Made by a program: the position numbers and the translations under genes. From contig NZ_JAQZAJ010000002.1 in the NCBI RefSeq assembly GCF_028737195.1, forward strand, positions 310,001 to 374,000: a stretch of 64,000 bases of DNA. Reading direction: 5' to 3'. The notes beneath the pieces are model-generated. The model was not told where the DNA came from, did not search any database, and saw only the letters and a list, made by a program, of their open reading frames with translations. Shown piece after piece: positions 38,031 to 45,915 of the stretch (the stretch's first letter is position 1; each line of letters opens with the position of its first letter). The DNA is from Pseudovibrio exalbescens (GTDB taxonomy: Bacteria > Pseudomonadota > Alphaproteobacteria > Rhizobiales > Stappiaceae).

Positions 38031-39878
38031 ATGAAGAAGTCCAGTCTCATTCTGGCAAGCGTATCTTTTGCACTCGCTGCCACACCATCCCTCGCTCAAG
38101 CACTTGCTGAAGAGCAAGCAATTGTGCTGGATGAAATTACCGTTTCTGCAAACCGCACGCCCACAGAGGCGGCGAAAACCGGTTCCACCGTTCTGGTGGT
38201 AACCTCTGAGGAACTCGAGCGCGAAGGCGACACCTTCGTTCAAGATTACCTCGCGCGCCTCCCCGGCATTACCGTGAGCCAGAATGGCCCGGCGGGAACG
38301 GCCAGCACCCTTCGAATTCGTGGCCTTGGTAACAAGTATCTTCAGGTGCGCATCGACGGCATCAACATTTCAGATCCAACTGGGACACAGGTAGCGGCCC
38401 GCCTCACCGATCTGCTGACTGCTGACATCGAACGCATCGAGGTTCTGAAAGGCTCTCAAAGCGCCCTTTATGGTGGACAGGCTGTTGGCGGCGTCATTGA
38501 TATTCGCACCAAAAGAGCGAAAGCGGGTGAGGTGAACCACCGCGCTTCGGTGGAAGGCGGTAGCTATGGGACCTTCAACGGTGCTTATGGCATCAGTGCA
38601 GGCTTTGATCGAGGGCAGATTTCCCTGAACGCTCAGCATCTTCGTTCGGATGGGTTCTCTGCATTGGACGAAAATGAGAATCCGGGCGCAGATGATGATG
38701 GGTATAGAAACACCACTTTATCTGGTCGTGTTGACTACGATCTGACCGATGCGCTGGCAGTCTACAGCGCCGTTCGCTACTACAACGCCCGCAACGAATA
38801 CGATGGATTTGGTGCTCCAAGCGCACATAATCATGAGGATTCAGAGTATCGGGCTGGATTGGTCGGCACCAAGCTATCGTTGATTGATGATCGTTTCATC
38901 AGTGACTTGTCGTTTCAGATAAGTCGCATTGATCGTGAGATCCATAGCGACAATCCCGGTACATATCGAGGGGATCGGCAGGCTGTAGAGTATCTTGGTT
39001 CCTACGAGTTAAATGATACCGTTTCTGTCGTGTTCGGTGGCGATTGGGCTAATGAGGAAGTTGATCTGTCCAGCGGATTGAATGAAGACACCCAAATCTG
39101 GGGCGGTTTTGCTCAGCTCAACCTTGATCTGTTTGATCGTCTGGCGCTTACTGGCAGTGTCCGCCGTGATGACCACTCGCAGTTTGGTGAACAGTGGACA
39201 TGGCGAAGTTCAGCGGCCTTCGAGGTCGACGCCGCAACAACCCTTCGGTCCAGTATCGGCACAGGGTTTCGAGCCCCATCAAACTACGAGCTCTATCATC
39301 CGACCTACGGGAACGCTCAACTCGAACCTGAAACAAGCTTGAGCTTTGACCTAGGCGTAGATCGAGTGTGGTTCGATGGACGATTGCTTACCTCAGCGAC
39401 CTATTTTTACATCCAGAGAGAAGACCTGATCGACTATTCTTTCGTGACGAGTGGCTATGTGCAGGTAGATGGCACCAGCAAGAACCAAGGCGTTGAGCTT
39501 TCTGCTGAATATGCGGTCAATGAAAGGCTGGCTCTGTCAACGGCGTATACTTATACGGATTCGGAAGATCCCGATGGAGCGAGACTGGTGCGTGTGCCTC
39601 TTCACGACTTGAATTTGGGCATGGTCTACCAGCCTAATGACAATTGGACCGTATCCATGAATGGCAATTATGTCGCGGACACAATTGATAGCCAGTGGCC
39701 AGGAACTACGGAACTGGACGACTACTTCCTTCTCAATGGCAAGGTGTCCTATGCGTTTGATGAAGGTCCTGAGTTGTATCTGCGGGCTGAGAATATCCTT
39801 GATCAGGAGTACCAGACTGCGAACGGCTATGGCACTGCTGGGTTTTCAGTGTATGCAGGGGTAAAGGCACAATTTTAA
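38031..39878 (+). CDS. btuB: TonB-dependent vitamin B12 receptor BtuB
   Basis: Outer-membrane beta-barrel receptor that imports cobalamin using TonB energy, 615 residues. The start MKKSSLILASVSFALAAT at 38031 gives a signal peptide ending at LAQA. The mature N-terminus has a TonB box-like segment (LDEITVSAN), then the plug domain with DYLARLPGITVSQNG and RIEVLKGSQSALYGGQAVGGVIDI. The last residue is Phe after VYAGVKAQF, as usual in outer-membrane proteins. BtuB length and the plug sequence match well. Regulation by the riboswitch and by operon position with btuFCD confirms cobalamin as ligand. Confidence 0.95.
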   Translation: MKKSSLILASVSFALAATPSLAQALAEEQAIVLDEITVSANRTPTEAAKTGSTVLVVTSEELEREGDTFVQDYLARLPGITVSQNGPAGTASTLRIRGLGNKYLQVRIDGINISDPTGTQVAARLTDLLTADIERIEVLKGSQSALYGGQAVGGVIDIRTKRAKAGEVNHRASVEGGSYGTFNGAYGISAGFDRGQISLNAQHLRSDGFSALDENENPGADDDGYRNTTLSGRVDYDLTDALAVYSAVRYYNARNEYDGFGAPSAHNHEDSEYRAGLVGTKLSLIDDRFISDLSFQISRIDREIHSDNPGTYRGDRQAVEYLGSYELNDTVSVVFGGDWANEEVDLSSGLNEDTQIWGGFAQLNLDLFDRLALTGSVRRDDHSQFGEQWTWRSSAAFEVDAATTLRSSIGTGFRAPSNYELYHPTYGNAQLEPETSLSFDLGVDRVWFDGRLLTSATYFYIQREDLIDYSFVTSGYVQVDGTSKNQGVELSAEYAVNERLALSTAYTYTDSEDPDGARLVRVPLHDLNLGMVYQPNDNWTVSMNGNYVADTIDSQWPGTTELDDYFLLNGKVSYAFDEGPELYLRAENILDQEYQTANGYGTAGFSVYAGVKAQF

Positions 39879-39924
39879 CATGTGCGGCCCTGCTCTGAGG
39901 AGCAGGGCCATTCTTTGAGGGCAT

Positions 39925-40812
39925 ATGGTGGCACGACAATCAAGCTGGATCGGAGCATTAGGCCTCATAGGCCTGTGTACCGCATGCATGCCCTGGAGCG
40001 CTTCGAACGCTGCTGAGAACAACCCGCCAGAGCGTATTGTCTCAATGAACCTGTGCACCGACCAACTGCTCATGCTTGTGGCCGCACCAGAACAAGTCCG
40101 GGCCCTTTCTCATCTGGCAAGTGATGATACGCTGGCTGTCATGAGTGAGGAGGCGGCAAAGTACCCAGTCAACCACGGTCGTGCCGAAGAGATCTATTTG
40201 ATGAAGCCGGACCTGATCCTTGCGGGCACTTTTACGCGCCATACGAGCATCAACCTTCTACGAGAACTGGGCATCCGCGTAGAGCAGTTCTCTCCAGTGC
40301 GTTCGCTCGATGAAATCCCGGCAAACCTGCGCAAGCTTGGTGCCATCATTGGCCGTGAAGAAGCCGCAGAACGACTGGTCGAGGCCTTTGAGAATGAACT
40401 TGCGCTAGCTAAGGAAAGTGCGCGCACTAACAAGGTCCCCGCAGCTGTTTATTACGCGAACAGTTACACATCAGGCGATCGGACGCTCATGAACGAGGTT
40501 ATGAGCGCCGCGGGGCTTGAGAACATCGCCAAACGCTTGAATCTTTCCGGCACGAAAGGCCTGCCTTTGGAGCTTCTCGTAATGGAAGCGCCGGAGGTAT
40601 TGATAACGGCCCGCGAAATGGTGCATCCACCAGCCCTTGCCCATGAGGTTTTACGGCATCCGGCCCTCTACAACACCATTCACAGTCAGGGCGAGGTTGC
40701 TATCGACAGCAAGTACACAATTTGCGGCTTGCCGTCTGTCAATGTGGCCGTAGAAATGCTCCGCATCGCTGGTGACAGGGTTGCCCGCACTCCAGAGGAA
40801 AAACAGCAATGA
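39925..40812 (+). CDS. btuF: Periplasmic cobalamin-binding protein
   Basis: Substrate-binding protein of a type II ABC importer, 295 residues. A signal peptide (IGALGLIGLCTACMPWSASNAA) precedes the mature part, which opens with PERIVSMNLCTDQLLMLVA and contains EEIYLMKPDLILAGTF, typical of helical-backbone binding proteins of the BtuF/FecB cluster. A paired lobe follows from about residue 165. The gene overlaps the permease gene by four bases (ATGA). The riboswitch and btuB upstream identify the ligand; sequence alone would also allow heme or siderophore. Confidence 0.9.
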   Translation: MVARQSSWIGALGLIGLCTACMPWSASNAAENNPPERIVSMNLCTDQLLMLVAAPEQVRALSHLASDDTLAVMSEEAAKYPVNHGRAEEIYLMKPDLILAGTFTRHTSINLLRELGIRVEQFSPVRSLDEIPANLRKLGAIIGREEAAERLVEAFENELALAKESARTNKVPAAVYYANSYTSGDRTLMNEVMSAAGLENIAKRLNLSGTKGLPLELLVMEAPEVLITAREMVHPPALAHEVLRHPALYNTIHSQGEVAIDSKYTICGLPSVNVAVEMLRIAGDRVARTPEEKQQ

Positions 40813-41810
40813 ACCTGCGCATCCCCTACGCTCTATTGGTGGCGTTGCTTGGCCTCGCTGTCCTCTGCGCATTTGTGGGGTCCCTATCGGTTGGTCCAGC
40901 TCAGATTCCTTTCACGGAGGGGATTGCAGCTCTCTTCGCCGATGATGGCAATCCAGTTGCCGTTGTCATGCAAGACATCCGCTTACCTCGCGCGGTGCTC
41001 GCCGTATTGATCGGTATCTCTCTCGGGCTTTCGGGGGCCGTGCTGCAGGGCTACCTGCGCAATCCGCTGGCAGAACCGGGCCTCATAGGCGTCAGTTCGA
41101 CAGCTAGTTTAGGCGCGGTGATCGCGATCTATACCGGCCTTTCAGTCGCGTTTCCGTTGGCGCTGCCTCTTATGGCGCTCATGGGAGCGGCCATTGCAGG
41201 CGCGCTTCTCAATGGTTTGGCTGGGCAGCGGGGGCATACGTTGACGCTGATACTGGCGGGGGTGGCCATTTCGAGCATTGCAACGGCGCTCACTTCGCTT
41301 GCTCTCAATCTGTCTCCTAATCCTTTTGCGGCAATGGAAATTGTGTTCTGGATGCTTGGGTCACTGGAAGACCGCTCCATGCAGCACGTCTGGCTGGCAC
41401 TGCCGCTAATGGTCGTGGGATGGATCATGATGCTGTCATTGGGCCGCGCGCTTGATGCGCTGACGATAGGTGAAGAAGCGGCGATGACTTTGGGTGTGAA
41501 CCTGAAACGCCTCAGCTTCATTGCAATCATTGGCACGGCGGCCAGCGTTGGGGCGGCAACAGCAGTTGCTGGTGCTATCGGTTTTGTTGGTTTGGTGGTG
41601 CCGCACCTCATGCGGGGCTTGGTTGGTCATCAGCCGTCTAAGCTCTTGCTGCCTAGTGCGCTTGGCGGGGCCATTATGCTGACTGTGGCTGACATTGGCG
41701 TGCGGATCATCACACCGCAAAGCGGCCTGAAACTTGGCGTGCTCACTGCGTTGGTCGGGGCGCCCTTCTTTCTCTGGCTCATCTTAGCGAAGCGAAGGAG
41801 CATGCTATGA
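40809..41810 (+). CDS. btuC: Vitamin B12 ABC transporter permease
   Basis: FecCD-family inner-membrane permease with about ten transmembrane helices, 333 residues. Family features include VMQDIRLPRAVLAVLIGISLGLSGAVLQGYLRNPLAEPGLIGVSS near residues 55-100 and AGAIGFVGLVVPHLMRGLVG about residue 250, the coupling-region motif. It is translationally coupled at both ends through four-base overlaps with btuF and btuD. Function as the cobalamin channel rests on the operon. Confidence 0.93.
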   Translation: MNLRIPYALLVALLGLAVLCAFVGSLSVGPAQIPFTEGIAALFADDGNPVAVVMQDIRLPRAVLAVLIGISLGLSGAVLQGYLRNPLAEPGLIGVSSTASLGAVIAIYTGLSVAFPLALPLMALMGAAIAGALLNGLAGQRGHTLTLILAGVAISSIATALTSLALNLSPNPFAAMEIVFWMLGSLEDRSMQHVWLALPLMVVGWIMMLSLGRALDALTIGEEAAMTLGVNLKRLSFIAIIGTAASVGAATAVAGAIGFVGLVVPHLMRGLVGHQPSKLLLPSALGGAIMLTVADIGVRIITPQSGLKLGVLTALVGAPFFLWLILAKRRSML

Positions 41811-42580
41811 CCTTGCTGAGCGTTAATGACCTCAGTGTCCAACGGGGAAATCGTACCACTTTAAACAAGGTTTCGTTTTCTGCTGAAGGGGGCGAGCTGA
41901 TCGGTATTGTTGGCCCCAATGGTTCGGGTAAATCCACTCTACTGAAGGCAATTCTTGGCCTTTTGCCGCATTCTGGCATGGCAATGGTTGAAGGCAAGCC
42001 TGTGAGCGCGTTCAGTCTTAATGAACGTGCGCGCCGAATGGCGTATCTGCCGCAGAATCGAGAAGTGGCATGGGGTGTCACGGTAAAGGATCTCGTGGCG
42101 TTGGGGCGTGCGCCCTACTCTCAGGCGTTTGGCGCGTCGAATGCTGCTGACATGATAAAGGTTGAAGCCGCGTTGCGTTCAATGGAAGTCACGCACCTGC
42201 GCGAAAGTTCTGCGACGCAAATTTCCGGCGGCGAGTTGGCTCGTGTTCTGACTGCGCGGGCACTGGCGCAGGAAACACCGCTCCTTTTTGCTGATGAGCC
42301 GAATGCGGGCCTTGATCCGGCTCATCAAATTCACTTGATGAGCATTTTGCAACGCGTTGCCAGCGAAGGGCAAACCATCCTCGTGTCACTTCACGATCTC
42401 AACCTGGCTGCGCGTTGGTGCTCTCGTCTTCTGGTGATTTCGGAAGGCACCCTTGTCGCAGACGGGGCCCCTCAGGAAACCCTTGGCGAACAGGTGCTTC
42501 GAGATGTGTTTGGCATTGAAGCATTTCGAGGAGAAGATGCGCAAGGCACAGTGATTGTGCCTGTGCGCCGCGTTACCTAG
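41807..42580 (+). CDS. btuD: Vitamin B12 ABC transporter ATP-binding protein
   Basis: ATPase of the cobalamin importer, 257 residues. Walker A GPNGSGKST (36-44), Q-loop near RMAYLPQNREVAW, signature QISGGELARVLTARAL, Walker B LLFADEPNAGLDPAH and the H-loop in LVSLHDLNLAARWC are all normal for the FepC/BtuD family. It ends with the btuB-F-C-D set and overlaps the end of the convergent zur gene by four bases. Confidence 0.94.
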   Translation: MTLLSVNDLSVQRGNRTTLNKVSFSAEGGELIGIVGPNGSGKSTLLKAILGLLPHSGMAMVEGKPVSAFSLNERARRMAYLPQNREVAWGVTVKDLVALGRAPYSQAFGASNAADMIKVEAALRSMEVTHLRESSATQISGGELARVLTARALAQETPLLFADEPNAGLDPAHQIHLMSILQRVASEGQTILVSLHDLNLAARWCSRLLVISEGTLVADGAPQETLGEQVLRDVFGIEAFRGEDAQGTVIVPVRRVT

Positions 42581-43008
42581 GACTGAAGCGGGGCTTGTTC
42601 AGCACAGGTTTTGCAAAGACCGCGCAGCTCGATGGTTGTCTTCTTCAAGCGGAACCCATCATCCCTCGCCCATGCAACGAGTTCCTCGGAAATGCGGTCC
42701 TGAGAAAACTCCTGCACAGAGCCGCATTCTTCACAAATGGCAAACCCGATCATTCTGTGAGAATGGCAAGAAGGGTGACGGCAAGCTACAAAGGCGTTCA
42801 AGCTTTCCAGCCGGTGCACAAGACCCGCATCAACCAGCTTGTCCAGCGCGCGGTAGACCTGAAGCGGCGCGCGAAACCCCTCGTCGCGCAGCTCATCCAA
42901 AATGGAGTAGGCGCTCAGCGGTCCTTCCGTCTTTTCGAGACGTTCCAGCACCAAACGCTGGTTTTTCGTAAGGGGTTTACCCCCAAGAGCATGTTGGTGC
43001 TCAGCCAT
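42577..43008 (-). CDS. zur: Zinc uptake regulator Zur (Fur family)
   Basis: Zinc-dependent repressor of 143 residues. The winged helix (LTKNQRLVLERLEKTEGPLSAYSILDELRDEGFRAPLQVYRALDKLV) precedes the dimerisation domain. Four cysteines, Cys92-Cys95 and Cys132-Cys135 (CEEC and CKTC), form the structural zinc site. His and Cys residues in CRHPSCHSHR and around residue 70-85 can form the sensory site. The divergent and overlapping gene order (znuC-znuB-zur) and the palindrome upstream of znuA confirm zinc rather than iron. Its ATG overlaps the znuB stop by eight bases. Confidence 0.93.
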   Translation of the reverse strand: MAEHQHALGGKPLTKNQRLVLERLEKTEGPLSAYSILDELRDEGFRAPLQVYRALDKLVDAGLVHRLESLNAFVACRHPSCHSHRMIGFAICEECGSVQEFSQDRISEELVAWARDDGFRLKKTTIELRGLCKTCAEQAPLQS

Positions 43009-43831
43009 CTGCTGCCCCCTTTTGCGCAGAGGAACGGTATCTCACTAGGTGTTTAATGGGCGCGAAGCTGAGAATAAACAACAAAAGCGCGACAACCACA
43101 ATCGATGGTCCGGTGGGGGTATCCCACTCCAAGGACCCAAAGAGCCCACCCACTACTGCAAGGCAGCCGGAAGCGGCCGCCATCACTGCCATCTGCTCAG
43201 GTCCTGATGCAAGCCGACGTGCGGTCGCTGCCGGTATGATGAGCAGCGCCGTGATCAGAAGCACCCCAATAATTTTCATGGAGATGGCGATGACCGTCGC
43301 CATAAGAAGCATGAATATGGTGTTGGCAACTTCGGGTTTGAGCCCTTCTGCTTCTGCCAGCTCGTAATTCACGGTTGAGGCAAAAAGGCTCTTCCAGATC
43401 ACAGCAAGAAGACCAAGCGTTATCAGGCCTCCGGCGTAGATAATGGCAATGTCCGTTTTGGAAACGGCTAGAATATCGCCGAAGAGAAAACCCATCAGGT
43501 CCACACGGACCCAGCTCATGAAGGCCAGGCAGACGAGGCCAATGGCAAGTGCAGAATGGGAGAGGAGGCCAAGCAGCGCATCCGAGGAAATGGTAGCGCG
43601 GCGCTGCAAGCCGAGAAGAAGAAGAGAGATCAGCGCACAGACCAGAAACACCGATATGGTGAGGTTTAGCTGAAACAGAAACGCCAGAGCGACCCCAAGC
43701 AGCGCTGAATGTGCCAAGGTATCCCCGAAATAAGCTAATCGGCGCCAGATTATAAAGCAGCCGAGCGGTCCGGCAACCAGGGCGACACCAATACCGGCAA
43801 CCAGGGCGCGGGTGAAGAAGTCATCAAGCAT
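43001..43831 (-). CDS. znuB: Zinc ABC transporter permease
   Basis: Inner-membrane permease of the ABC-3 family, 276 residues and about eight transmembrane helices. Recognised by FIIWRRLAYFGDTLAHSALLGVAL early on and MKIIGVLLITALLIIPAATARRLASGPEQM near residue 215, both conserved in ZnuB. The ATG at 43831 (MLDDFFTRAL) overlaps the znuC stop by eight bases and is preferred to the ATG at 43864, which would overlap znuC by 41 bases. It is the middle gene of znuC-znuB-zur. Confidence 0.94.
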   Translation of the reverse strand: MLDDFFTRALVAGIGVALVAGPLGCFIIWRRLAYFGDTLAHSALLGVALAFLFQLNLTISVFLVCALISLLLLGLQRRATISSDALLGLLSHSALAIGLVCLAFMSWVRVDLMGFLFGDILAVSKTDIAIIYAGGLITLGLLAVIWKSLFASTVNYELAEAEGLKPEVANTIFMLLMATVIAISMKIIGVLLITALLIIPAATARRLASGPEQMAVMAAASGCLAVVGGLFGSLEWDTPTGPSIVVVALLLFILSFAPIKHLVRYRSSAQKGAADG

Positions 43832-44630
43832 TGCGGGCCTCCTCTGCGTGGTGGTGGCCGTCATGTTTGTGACAGTGCTCGGTTATCGACCCATCTGCAT
43901 GCATCACACGCCCATCTGGCAGATGGGTATGGTCATGGTTATGCTCATAGACGGCCAGTGCACTCTGTGTCCGTGGGCCAAACAACTGCTGATAGGCCGA
44001 GGACTGAGCAACTGCGCTGGGAGAGCCTTGGCAGCAAACATGCCCGTTCAAGCAGACGACGCTGTCGGTAGCTGCCATAACGATATGCAGGTCATGGGAG
44101 ATGAGGAGCACACCACAGTCCAGCTCTTTTCGGATATCGGCGATTAACTCGTATAGAGCGATTTCGCCGGAGTAGTCGACGCCTTGAACCGGCTCGTCAA
44201 GCACCAGAAGATCCGGCTGGCGCGCAATCGCTCGTGCCATGAGGACCCGTTGAAACTCGCCGCCCGAGAGGTTTTGAACCTGCGCCTTCTTAAGATGCAA
44301 AACACCCGTGCGATCCAGGGCTGCATCCATAGACGCGGCAGACAGAGAGCCGGTCAGACGCATGAGACGCTCGACGCTTAGCGGCAATGTCCAGTCAATT
44401 GAGAGCTTTTGCGGCACATAGCCGACACGCAGATTTTCTTGGCGCTGGGCGGTGCCTTCGCTGGGCCGGCGAATGCCAAGGGCAAGTTTGGCTGTTGTCG
44501 ATTTTCCGGAGCCGTTGGGGCCGATAAGCGTAATGATCTCACCTTTCCGGATTGAGAGGTCCACACCACGTACCAGCCATTTTCCGTCTCGATAAAGGCC
44601 AGCATTCTGCAAAGTTAGTAAGCTGCTCAA
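43824..44630 (-). CDS. znuC: Zinc ABC transporter ATP-binding protein with His-rich tail
   Basis: ATPase of the zinc importer, 268 residues. Walker A GPNGSGKST (37-45), signature NLSGGEFQRVLMARAI, Walker B LLVLDEPVQGVDYSG and H-loop LLISHDLHIVMA are present. The last 45 residues are rich in histidine (YEHNHDHTHLPDG, ITEHCHKHDGHHHAEE), a common feature of ZnuC and probably a cytosolic zinc-binding or regulatory tail. It is the first gene of the operon divergent from znuA, separated by 113 bases that contain the Zur box. Confidence 0.94.
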   Translation of the reverse strand: MSSLLTLQNAGLYRDGKWLVRGVDLSIRKGEIITLIGPNGSGKSTTAKLALGIRRPSEGTAQRQENLRVGYVPQKLSIDWTLPLSVERLMRLTGSLSAASMDAALDRTGVLHLKKAQVQNLSGGEFQRVLMARAIARQPDLLVLDEPVQGVDYSGEIALYELIADIRKELDCGVLLISHDLHIVMAATDSVVCLNGHVCCQGSPSAVAQSSAYQQLFGPRTQSALAVYEHNHDHTHLPDGRVMHADGSITEHCHKHDGHHHAEEARNA

Positions 44631-44706
44631 GGGGTGCTACTTCCAAAATTTCTCGCGCACAATCTTGTCAAAGGATATGGCACACGTTATACCATTTCGC
44701 AACTGA

Positions 44707-44726
44707 TGTAATATCATAACATTACA
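44707..44726. promoter_or_regulatory. Zur box between znuC and znuA
   Basis: TGTAATATCATAACATTACA is a 20-base palindrome with only a few mismatched pairs: TGTAAT at one end, ATTACA at the other. It matches the known alphaproteobacterial and general Zur-operator style (AT-rich, TGTAAT half-sites). It lies 17 bases before the znuA ATG, so bound Zur would block both divergent genes. Confidence 0.82.
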
Positions 44727-44743
44727 TGATCTTAGGAGCACCA

Positions 44744-45856
44744 ATGCGCACCCTTGCCTCTTCTCTTCTTGCTGCCGGTTCATTCTTAGCCCTTGGCGCA
44801 CAAGCCTATTCCGCACCTGATGTGGTTGTCACCATCAAGCCAATTCACTCTTTGACGGCAGGTGTCATGAAGGGTGTTGGCGAGCCGAAACTGCTTGTCG
44901 AAGGTGCAGGTTCACCGCATGGCTATAGCTTGAAACCCTCTCAGGCAGCCTCCCTTCAAGATGCGGAGCTGATCGTTTGGGTTGGACCTGAGCTCGAGAC
45001 CTTCATGATCAAGCCGCTTGAAACACTTGGCCATGGCGCGCACAAACTGCCGCTATCCAAGGCGCCCGGTTTGGAGTTGTTGCCATTCCGTGAGGGTGGT
45101 CCATTCGAGAAGCATAACCACGATCATGAGGAGCATGAGGGGCACGATCACGACACACACGATCATGAGGCCCACGCTGAACATGATCACAATCATGACG
45201 AACATGCGCATGAAGAAGAGCATGCTCATGCGGAACACGGTCACGAAGACCATGCCCACGACGACCATGCCCACGACGACCATGCCCATGAAGAACATGG
45301 ACATGATGAACACCATGAGCATGACGATCATGCGCACGGCGAATTCGATGCTCACATGTGGCTCGACCCGCTCAACGCAAAAGCATTCGTTGCAACTCTG
45401 AGCGAAGAACTTTCAGAAATCGATCCGGAAAACGCTGCAACATACGCTGACAACGCTGAGAAGTTAATGGCTCGTCTGGATAATCTGACGGCTGAAATCA
45501 CTGGCGAGATGAAAGCCGTGCAAGGCAAGCCTTTCATTGTGTTCCACGATGCCTATCAGTACTTTGAGAACCGCTTTGACGTTCCTGCGGCGGGGTCCGT
45601 GACTGTAAGCCCAGAGCGGGCACCGGGTGCTGAGCGTGTTGCTGAAATTCAGCATCGTATTGAAGATCTCAACGCGACCTGCGTGTTCTCCGAACCGCAG
45701 TTTGAGCCAAAGATCGTGCAAGTTCTGGTGGAAGGGACGGATGCAAAGTCCGGCGAACTTGACCCGCTTGGAGCCACGATGACTCCCGGTGAAGATCAGT
45801 ACTTCGAACTGATCCGCGGCCTTGCAGCCAGTTTGAAAGAGTGCCTGAAAGGCTGA
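44744..45856 (+). CDS. znuA: Periplasmic zinc-binding protein ZnuA with a long His-rich loop
   Basis: High-affinity zinc receptor, 370 residues. The signal peptide is MRTLASSLLAAGSFLALGAQAYS. VVVTIKPIHSLTAGVMKGVGEP and the later DAHMWLDPLNAKAFV, FHDAYQYFENRF and FSEPQFEPKIV contain the expected metal-site His and acidic residues. Residues about 130-205 form an exceptionally long loop of His, Asp and Glu, several times longer than the core needs, with 15-base tandem repeats in the DNA. The start at 44744 is chosen over 44726, because the first six codons would overlap the Zur box. Divergent from znuCB-zur. Confidence 0.95.
   Translation: MRTLASSLLAAGSFLALGAQAYSAPDVVVTIKPIHSLTAGVMKGVGEPKLLVEGAGSPHGYSLKPSQAASLQDAELIVWVGPELETFMIKPLETLGHGAHKLPLSKAPGLELLPFREGGPFEKHNHDHEEHEGHDHDTHDHEAHAEHDHNHDEHAHEEEHAHAEHGHEDHAHDDHAHDDHAHEEHGHDEHHEHDDHAHGEFDAHMWLDPLNAKAFVATLSEELSEIDPENAATYADNAEKLMARLDNLTAEITGEMKAVQGKPFIVFHDAYQYFENRFDVPAAGSVTVSPERAPGAERVAEIQHRIEDLNATCVFSEPQFEPKIVQVLVEGTDAKSGELDPLGATMTPGEDQYFELIRGLAASLKECLKG
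45248..45292 (+). repeat. 15-base tandem repeat within znuA
   Basis: Three near-identical copies of GACCATGCCCACGAC (45248-45262, 45263-45277, 45278-45292, the last with three changes) encode part of the His-Ala-His-Asp-Asp loop. Such repeats can expand or contract by slippage and change loop length. Confidence 0.85.
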
Positions 45857-45915
45857 ACAGCGTCGTTCGGGTGTTTGAGCGCCGCCCGCGGTATTCGTGG
45901 GTGGCGCATTCCCTT

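Noticed and set aside
43001-43864. Longer znuB start at 43864
   Set aside because: It would extend into znuC by 41 bases; the ATG at 43831 gives the usual eight-base coupling overlap.
45053-45355. 100-residue open frame on the minus strand, Met/Val-rich and hydrophobic
   Set aside because: It is the complement of the His-rich repeat of znuA (His codons CAT/CAC read as ATG/GTG), not a membrane protein.
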